Assembly (NCBI GenBank): GCA_027459645.1
Contig: DAIDHQ010000022.1
Coordinates: 226,727-290,726 of the forward strand
Reading direction: 5' to 3'
DNA length: 64,000 bases
Origin: Vulcanimicrobiota bacterium
Lineage (GTDB): Bacteria; Vulcanimicrobiota; Vulcanimicrobiia; Vulcanimicrobiales; Vulcanimicrobiaceae
In this document: positions 40,759-49,538 of the stretch, piece by piece
Numbering within the stretch: the stretch's first letter is position 1
Layout: each line of letters starts with the position of its first letter
Position numbers and translations under genes: made by a program
Notes under the pieces: model-generated
Seen by the model: the letters and a program-made list of their open reading frames with translations, nothing else
Told to the model about the DNA's origin: nothing
Database searches by the model: none

Positions 40759-41450
40759 AGTCCGTTCCAAAATCCGGCGACGGCGTCGAGTATCGCCATG
40801 CCGGCGCGCGTAAATCGTTCCTCTGAGAACCCCGGCTTTTTCGAGAGCACTTGCAGTTCGTCGCTCGTGTGCGCCGCATGCTGCTCTTCCAGCGCGTCGT
40901 GCCACGTCCAAAATCCCAGCGGCAATTGCGGATGTCGATGGGCTTTAATGGCGCGCAGCCCCGCGATCAACTGCTTCCAGAACCCCGCCGCGGCCCAGTG
41001 CTCGATGGCAAACGATGCGCCGGCCGCCGTCGATTCGTCGCACGCGCCGTACCATTCCACCAGCGCGTCGCAGAAGGCGAGCGTCGAAGGCAGGCCGTGC
41101 TCCCGCTTGCCAATTTCGTTCCAGCCGAGCCCAAGCGACGCGGCGAACTCGGCGAGCCATTCGAAATGGCCGGCGTTGAAACGAAACCGGCCGCCTTCGA
41201 CGCTTCCCTCGGGCGTAAAGACGACGCCCAGTTCGTTCATCAGGATCTCCTTGCCGGCGCGGTAGCTTTCGCGGTCCGGTGCGTTGATGCATTTGCGTAA
41301 CTGCGCTTCGATGAAGAGATGGCTGAAGACGGAAAACTGCACCGTGAACGCGCGAAGTTGTTCGTCGGTCGCCGTGCCTTGCGCGAACCATTCGGTAAAG
41401 CGGTTCTTGCGAACGATCGCGTGATCGAAGATTTCGGTAGGGAAAAACAT
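40653..41450 (-). CDS. Haem-oxygenase-fold di-iron oxidase-like protein (HDO superfamily, CADD/PqqC/TenA-like)
   Basis: A 265-residue all-helical protein. The six carboxylate/His ligands of the HDO fold are recognisable: Glu in 'EILMNELGVVF', His in 'NAGHFEWLAEFAASLGL', Glu in 'FAIEHWAAAGFWKQLIAGL', and H-x3-E-x2-H in 'FWTWHDALEEQHAAH', with the same spacing as His174-Asp178-His181 of chlamydial CADD. The helices around them align with CADD by eye, but the Tyr residues that CADD sacrifices to make p-aminobenzoate appear as Phe here. Members oxidise amino acids or fatty acids; the substrate is unknown. The last ~35 residues are antisense to the hydroxylase gene and may be non-conserved. Shine-Dalgarno GGAG before ATG 41450. 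Expression is preceded by a tyrosine-codon leader and attenuator. Confidence 0.75.
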   Translation of the reverse strand: MFFPTEIFDHAIVRKNRFTEWFAQGTATDEQLRAFTVQFSVFSHLFIEAQLRKCINAPDRESYRAGKEILMNELGVVFTPEGSVEGGRFRFNAGHFEWLAEFAASLGLGWNEIGKREHGLPSTLAFCDALVEWYGACDESTAAGASFAIEHWAAAGFWKQLIAGLRAIKAHRHPQLPLGFWTWHDALEEQHAAHTSDELQVLSKKPGFSEERFTRAGMAILDAVAGFWNGLYESRPAASAPALRQISRTVVLRSTPSTERYVLPT

Positions 41451-41472
41451 GACGTCTCCATGTGGGCGAGCA

Positions 41473-41506
41473 AATAAAAAAAGCCGCCTCGCGTCGGCGA
41501 GGCGGC
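41473..41506 (-). terminator. Attenuator terminator upstream of the di-iron oxidase-like gene
   Basis: On the minus strand GCCGCCTCGC-CGAC-GCGAGGCGGC is followed by TTTTTTTATTT: a textbook intrinsic terminator, 10-bp perfect stem. It lies between the leader peptide stop (41533) and the gene start (41450). An upstream CGGCTG within the leader codons can pair with CAGCCG at the foot of the terminator, and TGCAGC can pair with GCTGCA, giving the mutually exclusive 1:2, 2:3 and 3:4 pairings of a ribosome-mediated attenuator. Confidence 0.85.
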
Positions 41507-41532
41507 TGTTCTAGCGAATTCGTGGGGCGACG

Positions 41533-41613
41533 CTACAACAACGGCAACCTGCAGCCGACTCGAGACGAGTAGCCGTAATAGTAATAGCTTGCCGCTGCAC
41601 GCATCATAAGCAT
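41533..41613 (-). CDS. Tyrosine-rich leader peptide
   Basis: A 26-codon frame: 'MLMMRAAA' then 'SYYYYGY' with five tyrosine codons in six (TAT TAC TAT TAC GGC TAC), then 'SSRVGCRLPLL' and TAG. It is followed after 27 nt by the intrinsic terminator. Stalling on the Tyr codons when charged tRNA-Tyr is scarce would cover the 5' partner of the first stem and favour the antiterminator. No Shine-Dalgarno is seen before the ATG; a weak TTGCAT-18-TAGACT promoter would start the RNA only a few bases upstream, so the peptide may be leaderless. Confidence 0.75.
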   Translation of the reverse strand: MLMMRAAASYYYYGYSSRVGCRLPLL

Positions 41614-41647
41614 GTTGGCGCTGAGTCTACCACGAAGGCTCGGGACG

Positions 41648-42871
41648 ATGCAATACGTCGTGCTCCTCGCGATGGCGATCTTTTTCGGATTCGCGTTCGA
41701 GGAGTTCTACAATCGGGAACTCCAGCGGCGCCCCGGCGGAGTTCGGGCGTTTCCCCTGCTCAGCTTCGCCGGCGCGGGCCTCTATCTGCTGGAACCGCGC
41801 TACGCCATCGCCTTTACCGCGGGCCTGCTGGTGCTCGGGGCGTGGCTCCTTCCGCTGGTGAAGGACGCGATCGCCGACCAGGGCGACCGCAGTTTCTTGA
41901 CCGTCCCGCTCTGCGCCGTGGTTGCCTACGTGCTCGGTCCGATCGCGCTCACGCAGCCGATGTGGCTCACGATCGCGTTCACGGTGGTCGCGGTCTTGCT
42001 GGTCGGAAGCCGCGCGCGCCTGCATGCCCTCGCAACCGCGGTGCCGTTCGGCGAGGTGCTGACGATCGGGCAGTTTCTGCTGCTGGTCGGCGTGGTGTTG
42101 CCGCTCTTGCAGAATGCACCGGCGATTCCGTACACGTCGATCACGCCGTTCAAGGTGTGGTTGGCGGTCGTGGCGGTTTCGACGATCTCGTACGTGAGCT
42201 ATTTGCTTCAGCGCTACGTCCTTCAGAAAGGCGGTGCGTTTGTCACCGCACTGCTCGGCGGCATGTACTCGTCGACCGCAACGACCATCGTCTTTGCGCG
42301 CGGTTCTCAAAGCGCGGGATATACGGGCGAACGCGCCGCGGGGACCGTTGCGGCGACCGGCATGATGTACGTGCGTCTGCTGATCGTCGCCACGATCTTC
42401 AATGCGCGACTCGGCAAGATGTTGCTGGTGCCCACGCTCGTGCTAGCCGCGGTCGCGCTCGCGATCGCGCTGATCTTCTGGCGCGGCGCAAAGGATCGTC
42501 AAGCGCCGGCCGGCGTGCCGCAGAATCCGCTGCAACTGGGGACGGCGCTGATCTTCGCAGTGCTCTTGATCGTTTTTTCGGTGATCACGTCGTGGGCTAC
42601 GACGCATCTGGGGAGCGCGGGATTGCTGGCGCTCGCGGGCGTCGTCGGTTTTACCGACATCGATCCGTTCGTGCTCGGACTCGCGCAATCGTCGACGATC
42701 GCCGTACCGCTGGTCGCCGCTGCGATCCTGATCGCATCGTCGTCGAACAACGTTTTGAAGGGCGTATACGCGGCACTATTCTCGCGCCGGAGGGAGAGCT
42801 TGCGTCCGATTGCGGCCCTTGCGGTGCTCGCGCTCGGCGGCGTGGCCGCTGCCTGGATGGTGATGAAGTGA
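41648..42871 (+). CDS. MgtC/SapB-DUF4010 family membrane protein
   Basis: A 407-residue protein with about twelve membrane segments. The first helices, 'MAIFFGFAFEEFYNREL' and 'GGVRAFPLLSFAGAGLYLL', recall the MgtC/SapB N-domain; the rest ('GAFVTALLGGMYSSTATTIV', 'GVVGFTDIDPFVLGLAQSST', 'IASSSNNVLKGVYAALF') matches DUF4010. Function is unknown; MgtC relatives are linked to Mg2+ limitation and membrane potential. I prefer ATG 41648 to ATG 41612, because the latter shares its CATG with the leader peptide start on the other strand. Confidence 0.82.
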   Translation: MQYVVLLAMAIFFGFAFEEFYNRELQRRPGGVRAFPLLSFAGAGLYLLEPRYAIAFTAGLLVLGAWLLPLVKDAIADQGDRSFLTVPLCAVVAYVLGPIALTQPMWLTIAFTVVAVLLVGSRARLHALATAVPFGEVLTIGQFLLLVGVVLPLLQNAPAIPYTSITPFKVWLAVVAVSTISYVSYLLQRYVLQKGGAFVTALLGGMYSSTATTIVFARGSQSAGYTGERAAGTVAATGMMYVRLLIVATIFNARLGKMLLVPTLVLAAVALAIALIFWRGAKDRQAPAGVPQNPLQLGTALIFAVLLIVFSVITSWATTHLGSAGLLALAGVVGFTDIDPFVLGLAQSSTIAVPLVAAAILIASSSNNVLKGVYAALFSRRRESLRPIAALAVLALGGVAAAWMVMK

Positions 42872-43221
42872 GTTTTTTGCGGAGATGGCTGAAGCCGGAA
42901 ACCTCGTCGCGCATCGGCCTTCGGCCGCACCGAACCGTAGAGCTCGCCTGCGGCTACGACGACGCGTACGCGCGCGTGCTGGAAGCGATCGAAGTGACGC
43001 TCGGCGCGAACGTGTACGTCGACGACAAGAAGGGGCGCACGATCGAAGCCGGATTCGGTCTGGTCAACAACGAGCGGGTTCGCGTTTCGTTCGACCAGGC
43101 CGACGCTGCCGCCACGAACGTGCGCATCGAAGCGTTTTTTCCGGCCGGAGCAAAAGTGCCCGAACGCTCGGCTGCAGTCGACGCGCTTTATGACGCGCTG
43201 ATGCGGTCGAATCCGGTATAA
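42868..43221 (+). CDS. Hypothetical protein
   Basis: A 117-residue soluble protein beginning at a GTG that overlaps the previous stop (GTGA). It has '[20 protein letters not shown]', '[20 protein letters not shown]' and '[10 protein letters not shown]', an alternating alpha/beta plan like small steroidogenic-acute-regulatory or DUF1499-type domains, but no firm match. Coupled to the MgtC-like gene. The end overlaps serS by 34 bp. Confidence 0.6.
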   Translation: MSFLRRWLKPETSSRIGLRPHRTVELACGYDDAYARVLEAIEVTLGANVYVDDKKGRTIEAGFGLVNNERVRVSFDQADAAATNVRIEAFFPAGAKVPERSAAVDALYDALMRSNPV

Positions 43222-44477
43222 CGGCGCAGCGCTTCGGGAATCTCGATCGATCCGTCGGCTTGCTGATAATTTTCGATGACGGCGAGCAGCGTACGCCCGA
43301 CCGCCAGTCCCGAACCGTTGAGCGTGTGCACCAGTTCGGGCTTCGCTTTTGCATCGCGACGGAAACGAATGCCGGCGCGACGCGCCTGGAAATCCGTGCA
43401 ATTCGAACACGAGCTGATCTCGCGATAGCCGCCCGCGCTCGGTAGCCACACTTCCAGATCGTAGGTCTTTGCGGAATTAAAGCTGGTGTCGCCGGCGCAC
43501 AACGACATCACGCGGTAGGGCAGCCCGAGCTCTTCGAGCGCTCCTGCGGCGTCGCGCGTGAGCTCTTCGAGCGCTTCGAACGACGCTTCCGGAAGGGCCA
43601 GCCACACGAGCTCTACCTTCTCGAATTGGTGCTGGCGAATCAGGCCCCGCGTGTCTTTGCCTGCGGCGCCGGCCTCTTTGCGAAAGCAGGGCGTGTACGC
43701 GGTCAATTTTCGGGGCAGCGTGTCGGCGGTCAAGATCTCGTTGCCGTGCAGCGCGGTGAGCGGCACTTCGGCCGTTGGAATCATGAACAGATCGGCATCG
43801 GCGTCGCGGAACATCGCGTCCGAGAACTTCGTGAGCTGCCCGGTGCTCCACATCGTCGCGCGCGATACGAGCAGAGGCGGCACCACCTCGAGATAGCCGC
43901 GCGCATCCGCGCGATCCAAGAAAAACTGGACCAGCGCGCGTGAGAGCCGCGCGCCGCGACCTTTGAGCACCGCAAAGCGGCTGCCCGAAAGCTTTGCCGC
44001 GCGTTCGAAATCGAGGATGTCGAGCGCTTCCCCCAGCTCCCAATGCGGCTTCGGCTCGAACGCAAATTGCCGCGGTTCTCCCCACGTTCGAACGCAGACG
44101 TTATCGTCGGAATCGCTGCCTTCGGGCACCGAGTCGTCCAGAATGTTGGGCGTGTTTTCCAGCAGCGCGCGTAGCGGCGAGTCGGGGGCATCGGGCGCAA
44201 GCGTCCGCGAGCGCTCCTCGTCGCGCGCAATCTCCTCGCTCAGCGCGTCGAGCTGCGGCTTGAGGTCGCGGGCTGCGGCCGCTTTGTCGGCGGCTTTTCC
44301 GATCTCGGCCGAGAGACGGTTCTTCGCCGCTTTCGCCGTTTCGACGGCCGCAAGCGCCGAGCGGTACTCGGCGTCCAAGCGAAGAATGTCGTCTACGAAC
44401 GACGCATCCGCTCCGCGGCGCTGCGCAGAGCGGCGCACGCGATCGGGTTCGCGTCGAACAACGGCAATATCGAGCAT
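43188..44477 (-). CDS. serS: Seryl-tRNA synthetase
   Basis: A 429-residue class II synthetase. The N-terminal coiled-coil arm (about 30-100) is clear ('[20 protein letters not shown]'). Motif 2 is '[20 protein letters not shown]' followed by '[11 protein letters not shown]'; motif 3 is '[20 protein letters not shown]'; the serine-binding region is '[13 protein letters not shown]'. The start '[16 protein letters not shown]' matches the family N-terminus exactly, which fixes ATG 44477 although it has no Shine-Dalgarno and shares CATG with moeA. Confidence 0.98.
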   Translation of the reverse strand: MLDIAVVRREPDRVRRSAQRRGADASFVDDILRLDAEYRSALAAVETAKAAKNRLSAEIGKAADKAAAARDLKPQLDALSEEIARDEERSRTLAPDAPDSPLRALLENTPNILDDSVPEGSDSDDNVCVRTWGEPRQFAFEPKPHWELGEALDILDFERAAKLSGSRFAVLKGRGARLSRALVQFFLDRADARGYLEVVPPLLVSRATMWSTGQLTKFSDAMFRDADADLFMIPTAEVPLTALHGNEILTADTLPRKLTAYTPCFRKEAGAAGKDTRGLIRQHQFEKVELVWLALPEASFEALEELTRDAAGALEELGLPYRVMSLCAGDTSFNSAKTYDLEVWLPSAGGYREISSCSNCTDFQARRAGIRFRRDAKAKPELVHTLNGSGLAVGRTLLAVIENYQQADGSIEIPEALRRYTGFDRISAS

Positions 44478-45699
44478 GGAAGAGCGCCGCTTCGTCTTTC
44501 ACCCGGAAAATCTTTTGTCGCCGCGCGATGCGATTGCGACATTTCTCGCGCGCGTTCCGCTCGCACCGCTCGGCATCGAACGCGTGCCGCTCGAAGATGC
44601 GGCCGGACGCGTTCTCGCGCAAGCGCTGCACGCCGATCGTGATTATCCCGACGCACCGCGTTCCGCGATGGACGGATTTGCGGTACGCGCGGCACAAACG
44701 CCGGGGCGCATGCGCGTCGACGGTGAGATCGCCATGGGGCGCGCGTGGCCTGCGCCGCTCGCTTCCGGTGCCGCTTTACGGATTCCGACGGGCGGCGTCG
44801 TGCCCGAGGGCGCCGACGCCGTGGTGCCGGTCGAAGACGCAAGCCTCGAGGGGGCCGAGGTCGTCGTCGGGGGCGTGCACGTCGGCGAAAACGTCAATCC
44901 GCGGGCGTGCGATATGCGCGCGGGGCAGCCGGTACTAGCCGCCGGTACGCGCATCGGCGGCGCGCAGTTAGGCGTCCTGGCGACGCTCGGCGTCACGGAA
45001 GTACCGGTTTTTCGCCGCCCGTCGATTGCGGTGATCTCGAGCGGCGACGAGTTGGTGCCGCCGGGCGCTACGCCCGAGCCAGGGCAGATCCGCGACTCCA
45101 ACCGGTATGCGATCGCCGGCACGCTGCTCGCGATGGGCGCCCGGCCCGTCAATTTCCCGACCGTCACCGACGAGCCGGGTAAGCTGGAAGCGGTGTTGCG
45201 CCAGGCGCTCGAGCACTGCGATGCGGCCGTCTTGACCGGCGGTTCGTCCGTGGGGGAGCGCGATCGGACGCCAGACGCTATCGCGAGCCTGGGCGCTCCG
45301 GGTGTCGTCGTTCACGGCCTGCGGGTGAAGCCCGGCAAGCCGACGGTCCTGGCGGCGGTGGGGCACAAGCTCGTCTTGGGGCTTCCTGGAAACCCGACGT
45401 CGGCCCTGATGATCTTGAGTGCGGTGGCTGCTCCGTTGATGGAAGCGCTCTGCGGTGGAGCGCTGCCGAACCGCAAGGTGAGCGCCGTGCTGGCCTCGCC
45501 GCTCCACAGCCGCAAGGGCTGGACCTGGTTCGTCCCCGTCCAGCTCAAGGATGAGCCCGAAGGCCCTGCGGCGCATCCCCTCCCTCTGCGCTCGTCCACC
45601 GTGAGTGCGCTCGCTCGGGCCGACGGCTATGTCGCCGTCCCGGAAGAGCAGGAAACCCTCGAGGCCGGTGCCCGCGTTATCGTGCACCGGTTGATGTGA
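44476..45699 (+). CDS. moeA: Molybdopterin molybdenumtransferase
   Basis: A 407-residue enzyme that inserts molybdate into adenylylated molybdopterin. Motifs: '[17 protein letters not shown]', '[20 protein letters not shown]', '[20 protein letters not shown]', '[20 protein letters not shown]' and '[20 protein letters not shown]'. All four domains are present. Starts at ATG 44476 back-to-back with serS. No other molybdenum cofactor genes are nearby. Confidence 0.95.
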   Translation: MEERRFVFHPENLLSPRDAIATFLARVPLAPLGIERVPLEDAAGRVLAQALHADRDYPDAPRSAMDGFAVRAAQTPGRMRVDGEIAMGRAWPAPLASGAALRIPTGGVVPEGADAVVPVEDASLEGAEVVVGGVHVGENVNPRACDMRAGQPVLAAGTRIGGAQLGVLATLGVTEVPVFRRPSIAVISSGDELVPPGATPEPGQIRDSNRYAIAGTLLAMGARPVNFPTVTDEPGKLEAVLRQALEHCDAAVLTGGSSVGERDRTPDAIASLGAPGVVVHGLRVKPGKPTVLAAVGHKLVLGLPGNPTSALMILSAVAAPLMEALCGGALPNRKVSAVLASPLHSRKGWTWFVPVQLKDEPEGPAAHPLPLRSSTVSALARADGYVAVPEEQETLEAGARVIVHRLM

Positions 45700-46811
45700 T
45701 GGAGGAAACGAAGCTGATCCGACCCGCGCCGGCAATTGAGGCGATTCCCCCGACGGTGCCCTTCATCGGGCCCGAGCAGCTGATGCGCCAAACCGGCCAC
45801 GCCGAACTCGTGCGGCTGGGCGCGAACGAAAGTGCGTTCGGCCCGTCGCCCAAGGCGGTCGAGGCGATGGCAGCCGAGCTGCCGCGATTGTCGTGGTACG
45901 GCGATCCGGAATCGTACGATCTGCGTTCGATGCTTGCGGTGAAGCACCGGTGTGCGATCGAGGAATTGGTAGTAGGCTCGGGCATCGACGAACTGATGGG
46001 GCTCGTGGTGCGCGCGTTCGTCGCTCCCGGCGCGGCGGCGCTAACGACGCGCGGATCCTATCCGACGCTCAATTATCACGTGATCGGTTACGGCGGCCGC
46101 TTGGTCTTGGCCGGGTATCGCAGCGACGGTCGTCTGGATTTGGAAGCGCTGGTCGAAACGGCGCACCGGGAATCCGTCTCGCTCGTCTACCTTGCCAATC
46201 CCGATAACCCGAGCGGCACCTTCGTTTCGCACGACGAGATGCAGCGCTTCTACGACGCTCTGCCGAAAAATGCCGTCGTGCTGCTGGACGAAGCGTATGC
46301 CGATTTCGTCGACGACGGCGAACTGATGCCGGCCACGATCGAAGATCGCTTGATTCGCACGCGAACGTTTTCGAAAGCGTACGGCATGGCAGGCGCGCGC
46401 ATCGGCTACGCGATCACGGCCCGTTCGAACGTGGACACGCTGCAGAAGATTCGCTTGCATTACGGCGTGAATCGCAACGCGCAGATCGGTGCGATAGCCT
46501 CGCTATCCGACGACGCGTTTCGCCGCTTCGTCGTGGATGCCGTCGCCCAAGGACGCGAGGATTACGCGCGCTTGGCCGCCTCGCTGAATCTTGCGACGAT
46601 CCCTTCGAAAACCAATTTCGTCTGCATCGATCTCGGCACCGCCGACCGCGCAACGCGCGTCATGAACGAACTCTTGCAGCGAGGGGTCTGGATTCGCAAG
46701 CCCGCGCAAGCGCCGCTCGATCGCTTCGTGCGCGTCAGCGTCGGTACGCCGGCGATGCGCGCGGCGTTCGAACAGGCGTTTCGGGCCGTTCTCGCCGAGG
46801 TTCCGGCGTGA
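45699..46811 (+). CDS. Histidinol-phosphate/aromatic aminotransferase family
   Basis: A 370-residue PLP enzyme like HisC. It has 'LVRLGANESAFGPSPKAVEA' (the N-terminal substrate loop), 'ELVVGSGIDELMGLVVRAF', 'VYLANPDNPSGTFVSHDEM', 'VVLLDEAYADFVDD', lysine in 'RTRTFSKAYGMAGARIGYAI' and 'LDRFVRVSVGTPAMRAAF'. HisC-type enzymes act on imidazole-acetol phosphate and often on aromatic keto acids, so it may serve histidine or phenylalanine/tyrosine synthesis. No his genes are adjacent. The GTG one codon upstream is an alternative start. Confidence 0.9.
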   Translation: MEETKLIRPAPAIEAIPPTVPFIGPEQLMRQTGHAELVRLGANESAFGPSPKAVEAMAAELPRLSWYGDPESYDLRSMLAVKHRCAIEELVVGSGIDELMGLVVRAFVAPGAAALTTRGSYPTLNYHVIGYGGRLVLAGYRSDGRLDLEALVETAHRESVSLVYLANPDNPSGTFVSHDEMQRFYDALPKNAVVLLDEAYADFVDDGELMPATIEDRLIRTRTFSKAYGMAGARIGYAITARSNVDTLQKIRLHYGVNRNAQIGAIASLSDDAFRRFVVDAVAQGREDYARLAASLNLATIPSKTNFVCIDLGTADRATRVMNELLQRGVWIRKPAQAPLDRFVRVSVGTPAMRAAFEQAFRAVLAEVPA

Positions 46812-47533
46812 AATACGCCGTCGTCTCGGACATTCACGGCAACATCGAATCGCTCGAGCGCGCGTTGAAGCTGGTTGGCGACGAGGACCAGGTGATTTGC
46901 CTGGGCGACATAGTCGGCTACGGTCCCAATCCAAACGAATGCGTGGAGCGCGTTCGTACGCGCGCGCGCGATGCTGTTTTGGGCAATCACGATTTGGCCG
47001 CGCTCGAAAATTTCGGCGTCGAGTACTTCAACGACGCCGCTCGTGCGGCAATCGCCTGGACCCAGAGCGTTCTCTCCGACGATAATCGCGCCTGGTTGAA
47101 CGGATTATCGTACGAACTTCGCTATCCGGGGTTCTTGCTCGTGCACGGCGCGCCCGTGAATTACTTCGAATATATTCTCGACAAACGCACTGCCGCAAAA
47201 GCTTTCGCCTTGACCGACGCGCCCCTGATCTTCATCGGTCACACGCATATTGCGGAATATTGGGTTCAGGAGCCCGAGGGAACGATCGGTCATAAACACA
47301 TGCAGCAAGGCGGCGAATTGACGCTCGAAAACGGCAAACGCTACATCGTGGACGTGGGAAGCATCGGCCAGCCGCGCGATCTGAACCCCGAAGCGTCCTT
47401 CGTCATTTACGACGACGACACGCGTCACGTCGAATGGATTCGCTACCCGTATCCGATTGTCGAAGTGCAGCAGAAAATTCACGACGTCCACTTGCCGGAT
47501 TATCTGGCGACGCGGCTGGAGACCGGGCGTTGA
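46808..47533 (+). CDS. Metallophosphoesterase (calcineurin-like)
   Basis: A 241-residue phosphoesterase. All five metal motifs are present: 'YAVVSDIHGNIESL' (D-x-H), 'VICLGDIVGYGPNPNECVER' (GD), 'AVLGNHDLAAL' (GNHD), 'FLLVHGAP' (H) and 'PLIFIGHTHIAEYWV' (GHTH). Sequence order fits the YfcE/DUF2436-like branch of diadenosine-polyphosphatase relatives; substrate unknown. GTG start overlaps the hisC-like stop. Confidence 0.93.
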   Translation: MKYAVVSDIHGNIESLERALKLVGDEDQVICLGDIVGYGPNPNECVERVRTRARDAVLGNHDLAALENFGVEYFNDAARAAIAWTQSVLSDDNRAWLNGLSYELRYPGFLLVHGAPVNYFEYILDKRTAAKAFALTDAPLIFIGHTHIAEYWVQEPEGTIGHKHMQQGGELTLENGKRYIVDVGSIGQPRDLNPEASFVIYDDDTRHVEWIRYPYPIVEVQQKIHDVHLPDYLATRLETGR

Positions 47534-47985
47534 GCCTGCCCGTCGACGACGGGCGCTGCTTTGCGTGCGGACCGGAGAATCCCATCGGCTTACACATCCG
47601 CTTCGAGCCCGACGGCGAAGGCGTTCGCGCGGACGTGAGGCTTGCGCCCGAATTTCAAGGCTGGAGCGGAATCGCGCACGGCGGCATAGCGATGTCGTTG
47701 CTGGATGAAGCCATGGCTCATGCGGCAGGCTACGCGGGACACCGCGGCGTCACCGCGAGCGTTCAGGTACGATTTCGTAAGCCGGTGCCGGTGGGTGAGC
47801 CGCTCGACGTACGCGGACGCGTCGTCTGGCAGCGTCGAAACGTTTTAGGAGTCGAGGCGTCGGTGTACGATGCTTCGGGTACGTTGTTGCTCGACGGCGA
47901 GGGTAAATTCGTTTCCATGGGCCCGCTCGACGCCGTGAACGACCGCCGTAATCCCAACGCCGATACGTCGGCAAAGTCCCGTTAG
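47530..47985 (+). CDS. Hotdog-fold thioesterase (PaaI/4HBT type)
   Basis: A 151-residue acyl-CoA thioesterase-like protein. Opening 'DDGRCFACGPENPIGLHIRF' and the active-site turn and helix 'WSGIAHGGIAMSLLDEAMAH' are typical of PaaI-like proteins, with 'ASVQVRFRKPVPVGEPLDVR' the following strand. A TTG start at 47530 overlapping the previous TGA gives the expected N-terminus. Confidence 0.85.
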   Translation: MSLPVDDGRCFACGPENPIGLHIRFEPDGEGVRADVRLAPEFQGWSGIAHGGIAMSLLDEAMAHAAGYAGHRGVTASVQVRFRKPVPVGEPLDVRGRVVWQRRNVLGVEASVYDASGTLLLDGEGKFVSMGPLDAVNDRRNPNADTSAKSR

Positions 47986-47990
47986 CGAAT

Positions 47991-48482
47991 ATGAAATCTA
48001 AACAGCAACGAGTTCAGGCAAAAGCGGAAACCAAGAACCACAACGCGCCGACGGTCGACAACCGGCGAGCGCGGCACGAGTACCACATCTTGGATTCGCT
48101 CGAGGCCGGCTTGGCGCTGACGGGCACCGAAGTCAAATCGATCCGCCAGGGCGGCGTAAGCCTGGGCGAAGCCTACGCGCGTTTCCGTGACGGCGAGGCG
48201 TGGTTGCTCGGAATGCACGTGCCGCCGTACAAGCAGGGCTCGTTTTCGAACGTCGATCCGAACCGCCCGCGCAAACTGCTGTTGCACAAGGAGCAGATCG
48301 CCGACTTGGAGGGCCGCGTCAAAGAGAAGGGCTTGACGATCGTTCCGTTGCGCATGTACTTCACGCGCGGGAAAGTCAAAGTGCAACTCGGTCTCGCCCG
48401 CGGCAAGAAGACGTGGGACAAGCGCGAGGACATCGCCAAGCGCGACGTCGAGCGCGAGATGCAACGGCATGTTCGCCGCTAG
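47991..48482 (+). CDS. smpB: SsrA-binding protein SmpB
   Basis: A 163-residue tmRNA partner in ribosome rescue. Typical segments: 'VDNRRARHEYHILDSLEAGL', 'ALTGTEVKSIRQGGVSLGEA', 'RPRKLLLHKEQIADLEGRV', 'GLTIVPLRMYFTRGKVKVQL' and the basic tail 'ARGKKTWDKREDIAKRDVER'. The tmRNA gene itself is not within the window. Confidence 0.97.
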   Translation: MKSKQQRVQAKAETKNHNAPTVDNRRARHEYHILDSLEAGLALTGTEVKSIRQGGVSLGEAYARFRDGEAWLLGMHVPPYKQGSFSNVDPNRPRKLLLHKEQIADLEGRVKEKGLTIVPLRMYFTRGKVKVQLGLARGKKTWDKREDIAKRDVEREMQRHVRR

Positions 48483-48648
48483 TGTCATCCGCAGCGGAGC
48501 GCCGCGGAGAGTAGGTGTCATCCTGAGCGGAGCGCCGCGTAGCGGCGCGCAGTCGAAGGACCGCATCGAGAGATCGGCGCGTATCGATCCTTCGTCTCCG
48601 CTGCGCTTCGCTCAGGATGACACTTACTCTCCGCTCAGGAATGACACC
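48483..48648. repeat. Nested palindromic repeat array of the TGTCATCCTGAGC family
   Basis: Copies in one direction begin TGTCATCC at 48483 and TGTCATCCTGAGCGGAGCG at 48516; opposing copies end GCTCAGGATGACA (about 48611-48622) and GCTCAGGAATGACA (about 48634-48646). The outer and inner pairs could fold into one long interrupted hairpin. AGTCGAAGGAC inside is the other hallmark of this widespread repeat family. It separates smpB from tilS and could act as a terminator or REP element. Confidence 0.8.
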
Positions 48649-48650
48649 TA

Positions 48651-49538
48651 ATGCGCGGCGCCAAACCCGACGCGGCGATCGAGCAGGCCATCGAGCGCGA
48701 CGGCATCGTTCGTGCGGGCGAACGCATCATCGTGGCGTGCAGCGGCGGTGCGGATTCCGTTGCGCTTGCGGGGGCGCTTGCGGCGGTTCGCAAACCGATG
48801 GAACTCGACCTAACGCTTGCCTACGTCAACCACGCAACGCGTCGATCCGCGTTTCAAGATGAATGCGTGGTATTGCGAATCGGCGCTACCTTCGGTATTC
48901 CCGTAAGCATCGCGCAGCTTAACCTCGATGCTCATGACGAAGCATCGCTGCGGGCTGCGCGCTATGAAGCGCTTGCCGGCATCGCGCGGGAACGGGACGC
49001 GCGCGCCGTTGCGACGGCCCACCACCAAGAGGATCAAAGCGAGACGGTGCTTCTGGCGTTGCTGCGCGGCACGGGTCTGGACGGACTCGCGGGCATGCGT
49101 CCGCGGCGGCCGCTGGCGGACGGGGTCGAGCTGATCCGTCCGCTGCTGCAACAGCCGGCCGCGGAGCTGAGGCACTACTGCCACGTGCACGCGCTCCCGT
49201 ATGCCGTCGACCCGACCAATGCGGACCTCGGCGGCCGCCGGAACGCGGTACGGCAGGCGCTCGAGGCGCTTCGGCCGCTCTTCCCGGGGCTGGACGCCGC
49301 CGTTGCCCGTAGCGCGGAACTCGTCGGCGAAGATCGCGATGGGACCGAGCGGGCGTCGCTGCGGCGAGAGGTGAGACGCGCGCTTGCCGGCGACGAAGCC
49401 CTGCACGACGTCGACTTCCTTCACGTGGAAGCCGCCGTCCGCGCGCTCGAACGCGGCGGCTCGGGACGCTTTCACATGAAACCCGGCGTGGAACTCGAAA
49501 TCGCCGCGGGCACGGTTGTGGTTCGAAAGGAACGATGA
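48651..49538 (+). CDS. tilS: tRNA(Ile)-lysidine synthase
   Basis: A 295-residue PP-loop ATPase that converts the wobble C of tRNA-Ile2 to lysidine. P-loop 'IIVACSGGADSVALAGALA', then 'LAYVNHATRRSAFQDECVVL', 'AVATAHHQEDQSETVLLALL', 'RGTGLDGLAGMRP' and 'AVDPTNADLGGRRNAVRQAL'. It lacks the long C-terminal domain of E. coli TilS and ends soon after the linker, as do short-form enzymes. Overlaps hpt by ATGA. Confidence 0.95.
   Translation: MRGAKPDAAIEQAIERDGIVRAGERIIVACSGGADSVALAGALAAVRKPMELDLTLAYVNHATRRSAFQDECVVLRIGATFGIPVSIAQLNLDAHDEASLRAARYEALAGIARERDARAVATAHHQEDQSETVLLALLRGTGLDGLAGMRPRRPLADGVELIRPLLQQPAAELRHYCHVHALPYAVDPTNADLGGRRNAVRQALEALRPLFPGLDAAVARSAELVGEDRDGTERASLRREVRRALAGDEALHDVDFLHVEAAVRALERGGSGRFHMKPGVELEIAAGTVVVRKER

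Noticed and set aside
40653..41450. True haem oxygenase or thiaminase TenA
   Set aside because: The six-ligand pattern of di-iron HDO proteins is present and the TenA active-site Cys is not seen; no thi genes nearby.
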